From: Nocardia sp. XZ_19_385
Lineage (GTDB): Bacteria; Actinomycetota; Actinomycetes; Mycobacteriales; Mycobacteriaceae
Assembly (NCBI RefSeq): GCF_015355755.1
Contig: NZ_JACVEE010000001.1
Coordinates: 2,232,001 to 2,296,000, forward strand
DNA: 64,000 nt
Direction of reading: 5' to 3'
This document shows positions 44,042 through 53,238 of this stretch, in pieces. The first letter of the stretch is position 1. The number at the start of each line of letters is the position of its first letter. The notes beneath the pieces were generated by a model. It did not search any database. It was not told the DNA's origin and saw only the letters and a list, made by a program, of their open reading frames with translations. Position numbers and translations under genes: made by a program.

Positions 44042-44133
44042 CGTGGGTGAATAAGACCCGAAATCGAAAAGGAAACTCCGTGAGGTGTGACGCGCACCAT
44101 CATGCGGCCACACCCGCCGGCCCGCAACTCGAA

Positions 44134-45411
44134 TCAGTGCCAGGTGTCTTCGAGCATCTGCGGCTTGCACGCCTGCCAGGCACCGGCCAGCATCACCAGC
44201 ACCGCGACGACGAGCAGCGCGAACGGAGCGGCCCAGCCGCCGGTGGCGGTGTGCAGCATGCCGAACACCAGCGGACCGGAGCAGGCCACGGCGTAACCGA
44301 CGCCCTGGGCGAACCCGGACAGCGTCGCCGAACCCTGCGAGCTACGGGTGCGCATGTTGATCAGGGTCAAGCACATCGGGAAGGTGCTCGGCCCCAGGCC
44401 CAGCAGCAGAACCCACAGCAGCGGCACGCTCATCGGCGCGATCAGCAGACCCGCGAAGGAGACGAAGAAGCACGCGGCGAAGGCGAGGACGAACGGGAAC
44501 GGGTTGCGCACCTTGGCCACCAGCGTCGGCGCGGTGAACGCCGCGGACAACCCGACCAGGGCGAACAGCCCGACCATGGTGCCGCCGAACGCGTCACTGG
44601 CGCCCGCGTCCTCCAGGATGCGCGGCAGCCAGGCGAACATGGCGTAGGTGATCAGCGAGGTCATACCGAACATGCCGGCCATGCCCCAGGCCAGCGGCGA
44701 CCGCCAGACCCGGCCCTTGGGCTCGTCGCCCGAGGGCAGCCCGGTGGTGTCGGCCAGATCGCGCCCGCGCCGGGCGCGCAGCACCCAGACCCAGGGCAGC
44801 GCCGCGGCGAAGCCGATCGCGGCCCACAGGCCGAGCGAGATGCGCCAGCCGTGCGCGTTGGCCACCGGCACCGCGATCAGCGCCGGAATCACCGTGCCCA
44901 GCTGGACCATCGTGATGTACAGCGAGCTGACGATCGCGAGCCGATCGGAGAAGTAGCGCTTGACCAGTGGCGGGATCACGACATTGCCGATACCCATGCC
45001 GGCCAGAGCGAGCGCGGAGAAAGCCAAGAGTTCGCCGGTGTTCGGGACCACGGCCCGGATCAGCATGCCGCCGCCCGCCGTCAGCATGGCGAACATCGCG
45101 GTGCGTTCCAGTCCGAATCTGCTCACCATGATCGGCGTGATCAGGCCGGACAGCGCGAACATGGCGGCCGGGATCATGCCGAAGACACCGATGACGGCGG
45201 TCGAGTAACCGATATCCGCGCCGATCCGCTCGGCGAGCGGGCTGAACGCGGTCACGGCGACGCGCAGGGTGAGTGCGGACATCACGATCGCCAGCAGCAC
45301 GAGCAACCGACCCTCGATCAGCCCACGCTTACGCTGCTCGACCCGGGCGATGCCGGGTCGAGGGGTTGCGGTTTCCGCGTGGACTGTGGTTTCCGAGAGG
45401 GTTGCTGTCAC
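44134..45411 (-). CDS. MFS transporter, CynX/NimT-like
   Basis: 425 residues from a GTG at 45411; a TTG at 45447 is an alternative in-frame start without a better ribosome site. Twelve hydrophobic segments. The pattern LRVAVTAFSPLAERIGADIGYSTAVIGVFGMIP and GMGIGNVVIPPLVKRYF near residue 125 place it with CynX/NimT-like exporters, which have been linked to cyanate or 2-nitroimidazole. Its placement between two narK genes suggests a role with nitrogen oxyanions or cyanate, which is inference. It is divergent from the FadR-type regulator, 65 bases apart. Confidence 0.85.
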   Translation of the reverse strand: MTATLSETTVHAETATPRPGIARVEQRKRGLIEGRLLVLLAIVMSALTLRVAVTAFSPLAERIGADIGYSTAVIGVFGMIPAAMFALSGLITPIMVSRFGLERTAMFAMLTAGGGMLIRAVVPNTGELLAFSALALAGMGIGNVVIPPLVKRYFSDRLAIVSSLYITMVQLGTVIPALIAVPVANAHGWRISLGLWAAIGFAAALPWVWVLRARRGRDLADTTGLPSGDEPKGRVWRSPLAWGMAGMFGMTSLITYAMFAWLPRILEDAGASDAFGGTMVGLFALVGLSAAFTAPTLVAKVRNPFPFVLAFAACFFVSFAGLLIAPMSVPLLWVLLLGLGPSTFPMCLTLINMRTRSSQGSATLSGFAQGVGYAVACSGPLVFGMLHTATGGWAAPFALLVVAVLVMLAGAWQACKPQMLEDTWH

Positions 45412-45476
45412 CCCGAAATCATAGGATGACCCGACGATAGGAGGCAACGATTTGTGACGGGCGGTACTCTGTTTCG

Positions 45477-46148
45477 GTGCAACCAGTCCGGCGCACCAGC
45501 CTCATTGCCCAGGTAACAGAGCAGCTGCGTGCCGAAATCCGTTCAGAGCGTTGGCCTATCGGCTCTCGAATCCCCACCGAACCGGAGCTCACCGAGCTCA
45601 CCGGGACGGGCCGCAATACCGTGCGCGAGGCCGTCCAGGCGCTCGTGCACGCCGGCATGCTCGAAAGGCGGCAAGGCTCGGGCACCTATGTGGTCGCGGC
45701 CTCGGAGGTCGGCGGCACGCTCGGTAAGTACTTCGCCGACGCGGAAGAGCGCGACGTGCTCGAGCTGCGCCTGGCGCTCGACACCAACGCGGCCGCGCTG
45801 GCCGCGCGGCGGCGCGACGACAGCGACATCGCGACACTGCGCCGGCTACTCGACGTGCGCAACGAGAACAAATGGGACGAGGGCAACCACGCGGCCATCA
45901 CCGCCGACGTGGAACTGCACCGCGCGATCGTGGTCGCCAGCCACAACGCGGTGTACCTCGAGTTCTACGACTCGCTGCTGCCGACCATCGAGCAGGTGAT
46001 CCGGGCACGAACCTCGAAATCCGACGACTCCTACGACGCCGAGCACATCGAGCTGGTGCAGGCCGTCATCGATGGTGATCCCGAAGCCGCCGCGGCCGCC
46101 GCGCGCTGTTTCCTCGCGTCACTGATCGCGGAATATCCCGACCGCTAG
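45477..46148 (+). CDS. FadR-subfamily GntR regulator
   Basis: 223 residues from a GTG. The N-terminal winged helix has the GntR signature IPTEPELTELTGTGRNTVREAVQALVHAGMLERRQGSGTYV, and the C-terminal all-helical FCD domain has metal-type residues: ELRLALDTN, then HRAIVVASHN and the final HIELVQAVIDGD. Such regulators bind small acids or metals. It is divergent from the CynX-like MFS gene and is likely to regulate it; AAATC/GATTT arms bracket the 65-base gap. The second narK starts 198 bases downstream. Confidence 0.88.
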   Translation: MQPVRRTSLIAQVTEQLRAEIRSERWPIGSRIPTEPELTELTGTGRNTVREAVQALVHAGMLERRQGSGTYVVAASEVGGTLGKYFADAEERDVLELRLALDTNAAALAARRRDDSDIATLRRLLDVRNENKWDEGNHAAITADVELHRAIVVASHNAVYLEFYDSLLPTIEQVIRARTSKSDDSYDAEHIELVQAVIDGDPEAAAAAARCFLASLIAEYPDR

Positions 46149-46208
46149 TTACCGCCTTAATTGCGGCAGCAAACATAAGTCCAACTGGTCCCGTATTCAG
46201 AACGACAA

Positions 46209-46247
46209 GTAACCAACTGGTCACCGACCGCGTTTCCCCAATGTGAG
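46209..46247 (-). promoter_or_regulatory. GlnR-like four-half-site box upstream of the second narK
   Basis: Read on the minus strand: CTCAC, n6, GAAAC, n7, GTGAC, n6, GTTAC, at 46247-46243, 46236-46232, 46224-46220 and 46213-46209. This follows the GlnR layout gTnAc-n6-GaAAc-n6-GtnAC-n6-GAAAc with one spacer of seven and an ACs-only match in the last half-site. The same block also contains the direct repeat CCAACTGGTC (46181-46190 and 46213-46222, 32 bases apart). It is about 100 bases upstream of narK. Confidence 0.6.
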
Positions 46248-46345
46248 TCGGATTTGCCGGGAACGTCACCGAAGGCCATTGGGACGCAACAAGCGGCTTC
46301 TACCTTTTGACTCGACCCACCAGCGAGGCAATCGAGAGGAAGCCG

Positions 46346-47830
46346 ATGACTGCCACAGTTGCTGCCACCGGCCAGCAGTCGGAAACCCCCGGGTTCGAGC
46401 ACCAGAAGCGAGGACGCTGGCTCGACCACTGGGAGCCCGACAACACGAAATTCTGGGAATCCGGCGGCAACAAGACCGCCCGCAAGAACCTGATCTTCTC
46501 GGTGTTCGCCGAGAACCTGGGCTTCTCCGTCTGGGTCATCTGGGGCACCGTGGTGACCAGCATGGGTCTGGCCGGCTTCGACTTCCTGGCCGGACTCGGC
46601 AAGGGCAACCCGGTCGCGGTGAGCAACGCGCTGCTGCTCACCTCCACCCCGACCCTGGTCGGCGCGGCCCTGCGCATCCCCTACACCTTTGCCATCCCCA
46701 AATTCGGCGGCCGCGCCTTCACCGCGTTCAGCGCGGCGATGCTGCTCATCCCCACCCTGGGCCTGGCCTACTTCGTGAACCAGCCCAGCACCCCCATGTG
46801 GGTGTTCATGGTGCTGGCGGCGCTCGCCGGTTTCGGTGGCGGCAACTTCTCGTCGTCGATGGCCAACATCTCGTTCTTCTTCCCGGAAGGGAAAAAGGGT
46901 GCGGCCCTCGGCATCAACGCCGCCGGCGGCAACCTCGGCGTGGCACAGACCCAGCTGGTCCTGCCGCTGGTGATCACCCTCGGTACGCACCTGCTGGCCA
47001 AGGATCCGGCGGGTTACCGCTTCGGCATCACGCTCTCCGTGCTGGTCTGGGTGCCGTTCATCCTGATCGCCACCTTCGGCGCACTGCGCTACATGGACTC
47101 CATCTCCACTGCCAAGTCCGACGGCAAGTCCTACAAGCTGGCGCTGACCAACCGGCACACCTGGGTGATGTCGTTCCTCTACATCGGCACCTTCGGTTCC
47201 TTCATCGGGTTCTCCTTCGCCTTCCCGACCCTGATCAAGGCCAACTTCCCGCACCTGGCGCAGATCGGCTGGATCACCACCCTCGGTAACCTCGCCTTCC
47301 TCGGGGCCTTCGTCGGCTCGTTCAGCCGTCCCTTCGGTGGCTGGGTCTCCGACAAGATCGGCGGCGCGAAGATCACCGTGTTCGTCTTCGGCGGTATGTC
47401 GGTGGCCGTCGCCCTGATCATGGCGGCGCTGGAAATGAAGAGCTTCCCGCTCTACCTCGCGGCGTTCCTGATGCTGTTCGTACTCACCGGAATCGGCAAC
47501 GGGTCCACCTACCGGATGATCCCGTCCATCTTCTCCGCGGTAGCCAAGAAGCATGCCTCCGAACACGGCATGGAAATCACCGAAGCTCTCGGCTCCGCCA
47601 AACGTCAAGCGGGTGCCGCGATCGGCGTCATCGGCGCGATCGGCGCCTCCGGCGGCTACCTTCTCCAGCAAGCACTTCGCCTGTCCAACATCAACTTCGG
47701 CAGCATGAACGCGGCGTTCTGGGCCTACGCCGTGGCCTTCCTGGTGATGGCCAGCGTCACCTGGTTCTTCTACCTGCGGTCCTCGTTCGCCATCGGCCGG
47801 GTGCCCTCCCTGGCCTACGCCAACGTGTAA
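46346..47830 (+). CDS. narK: Nitrate/nitrite MFS transporter (second copy)
   Basis: 494 residues from the ATG at 46346 with AGAGGA seven bases upstream; a further-upstream TTG-type extension is not needed. It has twelve hydrophobic segments and the nitrate signature AGFGGGNFSSSMANISFFFPEGKKG near residue 170. It resembles the first narK but is clearly distinct, having a longer N-terminus and different loops. It is transcribed alone, with a GlnR-like box upstream and a 17-bp-stem terminator directly after it. Nitrate import and nitrite export cannot be separated from sequence. Confidence 0.93.
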   Translation: MTATVAATGQQSETPGFEHQKRGRWLDHWEPDNTKFWESGGNKTARKNLIFSVFAENLGFSVWVIWGTVVTSMGLAGFDFLAGLGKGNPVAVSNALLLTSTPTLVGAALRIPYTFAIPKFGGRAFTAFSAAMLLIPTLGLAYFVNQPSTPMWVFMVLAALAGFGGGNFSSSMANISFFFPEGKKGAALGINAAGGNLGVAQTQLVLPLVITLGTHLLAKDPAGYRFGITLSVLVWVPFILIATFGALRYMDSISTAKSDGKSYKLALTNRHTWVMSFLYIGTFGSFIGFSFAFPTLIKANFPHLAQIGWITTLGNLAFLGAFVGSFSRPFGGWVSDKIGGAKITVFVFGGMSVAVALIMAALEMKSFPLYLAAFLMLFVLTGIGNGSTYRMIPSIFSAVAKKHASEHGMEITEALGSAKRQAGAAIGVIGAIGASGGYLLQQALRLSNINFGSMNAAFWAYAVAFLVMASVTWFFYLRSSFAIGRVPSLAYANV

Positions 47831-47847
47831 CCGCCGCACCTGAAGGC

Positions 47848-47888
47848 CGAATGCCGCACCGAGAACTGTTGTCTCGGTGCGGCATTCG
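47848..47888. terminator. Strong bidirectional terminator hairpin
   Basis: A 17-bp perfect stem: 47848-47864 pairs with 47872-47888 around a seven-base loop (ACTGTTG). It lies in the 78 bases between the stops of narK (47830) and the convergent Rv3205c-like gene (47909). The stem length and position between convergent genes make a bidirectional terminator the simplest reading. Confidence 0.85.
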
Positions 47889-47908
47889 ACTGTCCATACC
47901 GCGGAGTT

Positions 47909-48760
47909 CTAAAGCATCAGGCGGACCATGTCGGCAGTGCGGGCTAAGCCGGGGAACGCCTCTGGGGTGGAGCGGGGGTGGAGGGCGTGGACGGCGAGCC
48001 TGAACATGACTGCGCGCAAGAGCATTTGGGGCCATTCGGGGAGGGCGCGCCAGCGGTCCAGGAGGCCGTCGTCGGCGCCGCCCCAGGCGAGCGCGTCGAT
48101 GACGATTACGCCGGCGGCCCAGGCCGGTGGGCGCCAGTAGGGGGTGATGTCGGAGAGGCCGGGGGTGAAGACGCCGGCGAAAAGGACTGTGCCGAAGAGG
48201 TCTCCGTGGACGAGTTGCGGAGCGGCCTGGACGGGTTTGCGGAGGGTCGCGAGCTGGCCGATCAGCTCGATGCTGCGCTGACCGTCCGGTGAGGTGGTCG
48301 GCAGGGTTCCGCCGGCGCGGAGGCTGCGGAGCGGGACCGGCTCCCAGGCGGCGCGGTCGGCGGCTACGAAGACGTCTACGTCGACCCAGGGGGCGACGGG
48401 GGGTTGCACGAGGAAGCGGGGGCGTTCGAGTTTGGCGGTGGCCTGGTGCAGGCGCAGGGATACCGAAACGACTTCGTCGTGGCGAGGTTCGGGGGTGCCC
48501 TCGAGGTAGGTGTCGGCGCGCCAGCCGGAGACGACGTAGCGGCCGTCGGTGGCGCGCACCGGGCGGGCTATGCGGAGGCCGTCCACTTTGAGGGCTTCGC
48601 GGATCTTGGCCGACCACGCCGCGCGGGCGTGGTCGGCGACGGGGCTGAGGACGACGTCACCGCAGCGCCAGCCACCGTCCCAGTCCCCCAACGCAACCGG
48701 CGTCACTTCGCGCAGACCGAACGTGGCGCGCACGTGCTCGGGAGGTTCCACAGAAGTCAC
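47909..48760 (-). CDS. Conserved actinobacterial protein (Rv3205c / TIGR02569 type)
   Basis: 283 residues from a GTG at 48760; the open frame extends 39 bases further without support. It matches the family containing Rv3205c by position and pattern: RATFGLREVTPVALGDWDGGWRCGDVVLSPV at the start, and an aminoglycoside-phosphotransferase-like LVHGDLFGTVLF near residue 185. The HGD is followed by L rather than the usual catalytic pattern, and no second metal motif is clear, so activity is uncertain. It marks the resumption of mycobacterial gene order and lies downstream of moeZ on the same strand. Confidence 0.75.
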   Translation of the reverse strand: MTSVEPPEHVRATFGLREVTPVALGDWDGGWRCGDVVLSPVADHARAAWSAKIREALKVDGLRIARPVRATDGRYVVSGWRADTYLEGTPEPRHDEVVSVSLRLHQATAKLERPRFLVQPPVAPWVDVDVFVAADRAAWEPVPLRSLRAGGTLPTTSPDGQRSIELIGQLATLRKPVQAAPQLVHGDLFGTVLFAGVFTPGLSDITPYWRPPAWAAGVIVIDALAWGGADDGLLDRWRALPEWPQMLLRAVMFRLAVHALHPRSTPEAFPGLARTADMVRLML

Positions 48761-48790
48761 GGCCGTACGGTACCGCCGAGTTTGGTAGGA

Positions 48791-48805
48791 CGCGCCCAAG
48801 GCGCG
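48791..48805 (-). terminator. Short GC-rich hairpin after moeZ
   Basis: CGCGCC-CAA-GGCGCG gives a perfect 6-bp stem with a three-base loop in the 54 bases between the moeZ stop (48815) and the start of the next gene (48760). With partial pairing outside it (TGG/CCA) it may attenuate transcription between the two genes. Confidence 0.4.
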
Positions 48806-48814
48806 CCCAAACCA

Positions 48815-50014
48815 CTAGTAAACCGGCAGCGAGTTGTCGATCTGCTTGGCCCAGGCCACAATTCCGCCCTGCACGTGGGTGGCGTCGGAGAAGCCCGCCT
48901 GCTTGAGCGCGGCCAGTGCCTCCGCGGAACGGATACCGGTCTTGCAGTGCAGCACGATCGGGCGGTTCTGCGGCAGTTCGGAGAGCGCCTCACCGGAAAG
49001 GATGCGGTCCTTGGGGATCAGCTTCGCGCCCTCGATATGGACGATGTCCCACTCGACGGGTTCGCGGACATCGATCAGCTCGATCTCCTTGCCCGCGTCC
49101 AGCAGTTCCTTCAGCTCGCGCGCGGTGATGGTGGACTCGGCCGCGGCGGCCTGCCCCTCCTCCGACACCACACCGCAGAACGCGTCGTAGTCGATCAGTT
49201 CGGTGATCGGCTGACGTTCCGGGTCGCGGCGCAGCTTGATGGTGCGGTAGCTCATGTCCAGTGCGTCGTAGACCATCAGACGGCCGAGCAGCGGGTCACC
49301 CATGCCGGTCAGCAGCTTGATCGCCTCGGTCACCATGATCGAACCGATGGACGCGCACAGCACACCCAGCACGCCACCCTCGGCGCAGGACGGGACCATG
49401 CCCGGCGGCGGGGCCTCCGGGTAGAGGTCGCGGTAGTTGAGGCCGCGATCGTCGGGGGCGTCTTCCCAGAAGACCGACACCTGACCCTCGAAGCGGTAGA
49501 TCGAACCCCACACGTACGGCTTGTGCGCCAGCACCGCGGCGTCGTTCACCAGGTAGCGGGTGGCGAAATTGTCGGTGCCGTCGACGATCAGGTCGTACTG
49601 CTCGAACAGCTCGATCGCGTTCTCCGGCTCCAGCCGGATCTTGTGCAGGTTGACGGTGATCCCGGAGTTGATCTCCAGGATCGAATCCCGCGCGCTGTCG
49701 GCCTTGGAGCGGCCGATATCGGACTCACCGTGGATGATCTGGCGCTGCAGGTTGGAGGCGTCCACCTCGTCGAACTCGACGATGCCCAGCGTGCCGACAC
49801 CGGCAGCGGCCAGGTACAGCAGCGCGGGCGAACCCAGGCCACCGGCGCCGATCACCAGCACCTTGGCGTTCTTCAGTCGCTTCTGCCCGTCCATCCCGAG
49901 ATCCGGGATGATCAGGTGGCGGCTGTAGCGGGCGACCTCGTCCCGGGTCAGCTCCGCGGCCGGCTCGACCAGCGGCGGCAGGGATTTTGCTGATGCTGTA
50001 CTTCCCAAGGGCAT
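48815..50014 (-). CDS. moeZ: MoeZ: ThiF/MoeB adenylyltransferase fused to rhodanese sulfurtransferase
   Basis: 399 residues, homologue of Rv3206c (annotated moeB1, later moeZ). Residues ~20-260 are an E1-like domain with VLVIGAGGLGSPALLYLAAAG near residue 52 for ATP binding, and residues ~290-395 are a rhodanese domain with the catalytic Cys in VLHCKTGIRSAE. It activates small sulfur carriers (MoaD, CysO or similar) by adenylation and sulfuration, serving molybdopterin and possibly other thio-cofactors. It is separate from the MobA-MoeA fusion but part of the same cofactor supply for NarG. Confidence 0.93.
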   Translation of the reverse strand: MPLGSTASAKSLPPLVEPAAELTRDEVARYSRHLIIPDLGMDGQKRLKNAKVLVIGAGGLGSPALLYLAAAGVGTLGIVEFDEVDASNLQRQIIHGESDIGRSKADSARDSILEINSGITVNLHKIRLEPENAIELFEQYDLIVDGTDNFATRYLVNDAAVLAHKPYVWGSIYRFEGQVSVFWEDAPDDRGLNYRDLYPEAPPPGMVPSCAEGGVLGVLCASIGSIMVTEAIKLLTGMGDPLLGRLMVYDALDMSYRTIKLRRDPERQPITELIDYDAFCGVVSEEGQAAAAESTITARELKELLDAGKEIELIDVREPVEWDIVHIEGAKLIPKDRILSGEALSELPQNRPIVLHCKTGIRSAEALAALKQAGFSDATHVQGGIVAWAKQIDNSLPVY

Positions 50015-50134
50015 GGTCCGGACTCTCCTCGAATCGGTTAGGCCTCGTAGCTCAGCGTATGCAACGCCGGAAGCCGGGCCGTTCTTCCCGATCCATCGTC
50101 CCGTACGACCGTGCCACTAAGTCACGGGGGTCAG

Positions 50135-51253
50135 TCAGCCCCGCGGATAGGGCCACGGATTGAACCGGCAGCGCTTCCCGTCCATCGGAACCATGCCGAA
50201 CGGGTCGAGCGCGGCGATGTCGTTGTTCTTGGTGCCGAAGGTCTGCTGCATCATGATCGGCGCCAGGCCGCCGTCGGTCTCGCACGGCTGATGCTGGTGG
50301 TAGCCGATGGCGTGACCGATCTCGTGGTTGATCTGGTACTGCCGGTAGGACCCGATGTCGCCCTCGAACGCCAGCGCACCGCGCACCCAGCGCACCTCCG
50401 ACAACAGCACCCGGCCGGTACCGGCGTTGTAGCAGGACGAGTCGATCGGAATGTCGAACCCGCAGGCCTTGCGGGTGGTCTGGCGGGAGGTGAGCGAGAC
50501 TCGGAAATCGGGCTGGCCCTGATCGATTCGCCGGAAACCGAACTGCTTGTCGTGCGACCAGCTCTTCGGATTGGACAGGGTGGAGTCGACCATTTTCGCG
50601 ACCGCGGCGTCACCGCCGATGCCGGAGGTGTCGATACCGTCCTCGATCTCCACGGAGTAGGTGAAGACGTTCGCGGCGTCGGTACCGACCTCGGCCGCGC
50701 CCGGTATGACCCGCCAGGTGCCCGCGCCCGCGTCGGTGAAGGGACCGCCCTGGGGCAGCGCCCCGGTGGGCAGATCGGCGGGGAATTGCCCGTCGCCGGG
50801 CGGTGCGCCGATGATGTCCGCCGAGGCTCCCCGCGGGCTCAGGGCACCGAAGCCGGGATTGCCGGAGCCTGCCACGTCCGGGCCGGCCCGCACCGCGTCG
50901 ACGACCACCAGCACGGTGACCACGGCCAGTACCGGCAGCGCGTAGGCCCGCCAGCCGTAGGTGGAGACGAAGCGGCCCAACCGGCTCTGCTTCTTCACCA
51001 CCCGGCCCGGGCGGTGGGCGCGATTCTTGCCCTCCTCGGGCGCGGTCGGATCCCAGCGCGCACGCAGCGGCTGATAGGAACGATCGGTCTGGTCGTCGTC
51101 CCCGGACGGGTACAGGCCGAGGGGGTCGTAGATCTCTACACCGTCGCGATCACGCCGCGGTGGAGGTTCCGATGTGACGGAACCGGACGCGACGGAGCCG
51201 GGGCGGTGCGTGTCACGCCCGCCTCCGGACGGAGTTTCCGTTCGGTCGGTCAC
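50135..51253 (-). CDS. DUF3152 membrane-anchored zinc-metalloprotease-like protein (Rv3207c type)
   Basis: 372 residues from a GTG. A cytoplasmic, Arg/Asp-rich N-terminus (~100 residues) precedes one membrane helix (about 108-128). The outer domain contains HEIGHAIGYHQH near residue 310, the HExxHxxGxxH zinc site of metzincin-like peptidases, and Cys residues likely to be disulfide-bonded. Mycobacterial Rv3207c is the conserved neighbour of moeZ. No substrate is known. Between it and moeZ lie 120 bases. Confidence 0.9.
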   Translation of the reverse strand: MTDRTETPSGGGRDTHRPGSVASGSVTSEPPPRRDRDGVEIYDPLGLYPSGDDDQTDRSYQPLRARWDPTAPEEGKNRAHRPGRVVKKQSRLGRFVSTYGWRAYALPVLAVVTVLVVVDAVRAGPDVAGSGNPGFGALSPRGASADIIGAPPGDGQFPADLPTGALPQGGPFTDAGAGTWRVIPGAAEVGTDAANVFTYSVEIEDGIDTSGIGGDAAVAKMVDSTLSNPKSWSHDKQFGFRRIDQGQPDFRVSLTSRQTTRKACGFDIPIDSSCYNAGTGRVLLSEVRWVRGALAFEGDIGSYRQYQINHEIGHAIGYHQHQPCETDGGLAPIMMQQTFGTKNNDIAALDPFGMVPMDGKRCRFNPWPYPRG

Positions 51254-51386
51254 GGCTAACAGACTCTCACAGTGGACAAGTGAGCATCACCGCGAGTACG
51301 AAAGACTCGCTACGCGAGGCATCAGACGTTCGCTGTGCGATATCTCATGGAGTGGGGGTTGTTGCGTAACCCGGCTCCGCGTGTGA

Positions 51387-52151
<765 letters not shown>

Positions 52152-52178
52152 AAGCGCGCGGCTCCCAGCCGAATACGA

Positions 52179-52213
52179 CTGAGCCCCTGTCCTCCTCGGA
52201 GGCAGGGGCTCAG
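52179..52213. terminator. Bidirectional terminator between TetR and DUF3107 genes
   Basis: CTGAGCCCCTG (52179-52189) and CAGGGGCTCAG (52203-52213) are perfect 11-bp arms; inner bases CCTC/GAGG add further pairing. It lies between the convergent stops of the TetR (52151) and DUF3107 (52229) genes. Confidence 0.85.
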
Positions 52214-52228
52214 TGCCGTTTGGGGTGC

Positions 52229-52456
52229 TCAGACCGTGGCGAAGCCGACGCGGCCGCTGGCCGGGGTGCCGATCTCCACGTAGGAAACCTTCGAGGCCTG
52301 GATCAGGAACTTGCGACCCTTGTCGTCGGTCAGCGACACGATGCCGCTTCCGCCGCTCAGTGCACCGGACACCAGCGCCTCGACCTCATCGGCGGTCTGC
52401 GAGCTGTTGATGATGAGCTCGCGCGGGCTATCCGAAATACCGATCTTGACCTCCAC
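52229..52456 (-). CDS. DUF3107 protein (Rv3208A / TB9.4 homologue)
   Basis: 75 residues from the GTG at 52456. A TTG at 52462 opens the frame, but it directly abuts the GGAGG ribosome site, while the GTG has a six-base spacing and gives VEVKIGISDSPREL, matching the start of mycobacterial TB9.4. DUF3107 is a small, highly conserved actinobacterial protein with no known activity; the mycobacterial one is a recognised T-cell antigen. It converges on the TetR gene with a terminator between. Confidence 0.9.
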   Translation of the reverse strand: MEVKIGISDSPRELIINSSQTADEVEALVSGALSGGSGIVSLTDDKGRKFLIQASKVSYVEIGTPASGRVGFATV

Positions 52457-52556
52457 GGCCAACCTCCGAACCTAGAGTCCTGTGCTGTCGAATCAAGGCT
52501 AGTCCAGGGCCTGTGTGCCCGGGCAGCAGCCTGCCTGTGCTGACAGCGAACACGAA

Positions 52557-53102
52557 CTACTTGGGCTGGACGAGCTGGATCTCGAGCTCGACCTTGACGG
52601 CATCGCTGAGCATGCCGGGCATCGGCCCGCCGACACCGAAATCGGTGCGCTTGATGGTGCCGGTGGCCGAGAACCCGGCGTGCGGGTCACCGGTGGCGGG
52701 ATGCGGCTGCACGCCGCCCCACTCGACCTCGAGGGTGACCGGCTTGGTGATCTGGCCCAGCGTGGCCTCGCCTTCGACGGTGAAGGTCTCGGCGATCTCG
52801 ACCGGCGCGAGCGCGCGGAAGGTCAGGGTGGGGCGATTGGCGACGTCGAGGAAGTCGGCGGTGCGCACGTGCCCGTCGCGGTCGGGGTTGCCGGTGTCGA
52901 AGGAGTCCAGGTAGATGGTGGCGCCCAGGGTGGCCGCGCCGGCTTCGTCGACGACGAACTCGGTCTCGAACTTGGTGAAGGTGCCGCGCACCTTCGCGAT
53001 GCCGAGGTGACGCACGGTGAAGGCGACCGAGGAGTGCGCCGCATCCAGCGTCCAGGCGCCGGGCTTCAGGGTCTGGGTGGTGGTGGATTCCGAAGTTGTC
53101 AT
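52557..53102 (-). CDS. YceI-family lipid-binding protein
   Basis: 181 residues from the ATG at 53102; the frame continues upstream without a good start. The YceI lipocalin-like fold shows as WTLDAAHSSVAFTVRHLGIAKVRGTF at the N-terminus, DRDGHVRTADFLDVANRPTLTF in the middle and IKRTDFGVGGPM near residue 155. The family binds isoprenoids or fatty amides. No signal peptide is seen, so it is probably cytoplasmic, as often in actinobacteria. It is divergent from the cholesterol oxidase gene. Confidence 0.92.
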   Translation of the reverse strand: MTTSESTTTQTLKPGAWTLDAAHSSVAFTVRHLGIAKVRGTFTKFETEFVVDEAGAATLGATIYLDSFDTGNPDRDGHVRTADFLDVANRPTLTFRALAPVEIAETFTVEGEATLGQITKPVTLEVEWGGVQPHPATGDPHAGFSATGTIKRTDFGVGGPMPGMLSDAVKVELEIQLVQPK

Positions 53103-53238
53103 GGCACCACGATCGCGGCTGAGCGGGCCGGTAACCAGACCGCCGTTATCCTGGTACTCCCAGTGCGGGGATAAACCTCGCACCGTTGAACATTCGGTTC
53201 ACTCACCCCTACCCCGCGGTACGCCGGAACTTTTCCGC

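Noticed and set aside
46391..46410. GGTTCGAGCACC-like sequence resembling a tRNA T-arm
   Set aside because: It lies inside narK coding sequence and lacks the other arms.
53187..53201. TGAAC-ATTCG-GTTCA as an SOS (LexA) box
   Set aside because: The actinobacterial LexA site needs TCGAAC-n4-GTTCGA; spacing and outer bases differ.
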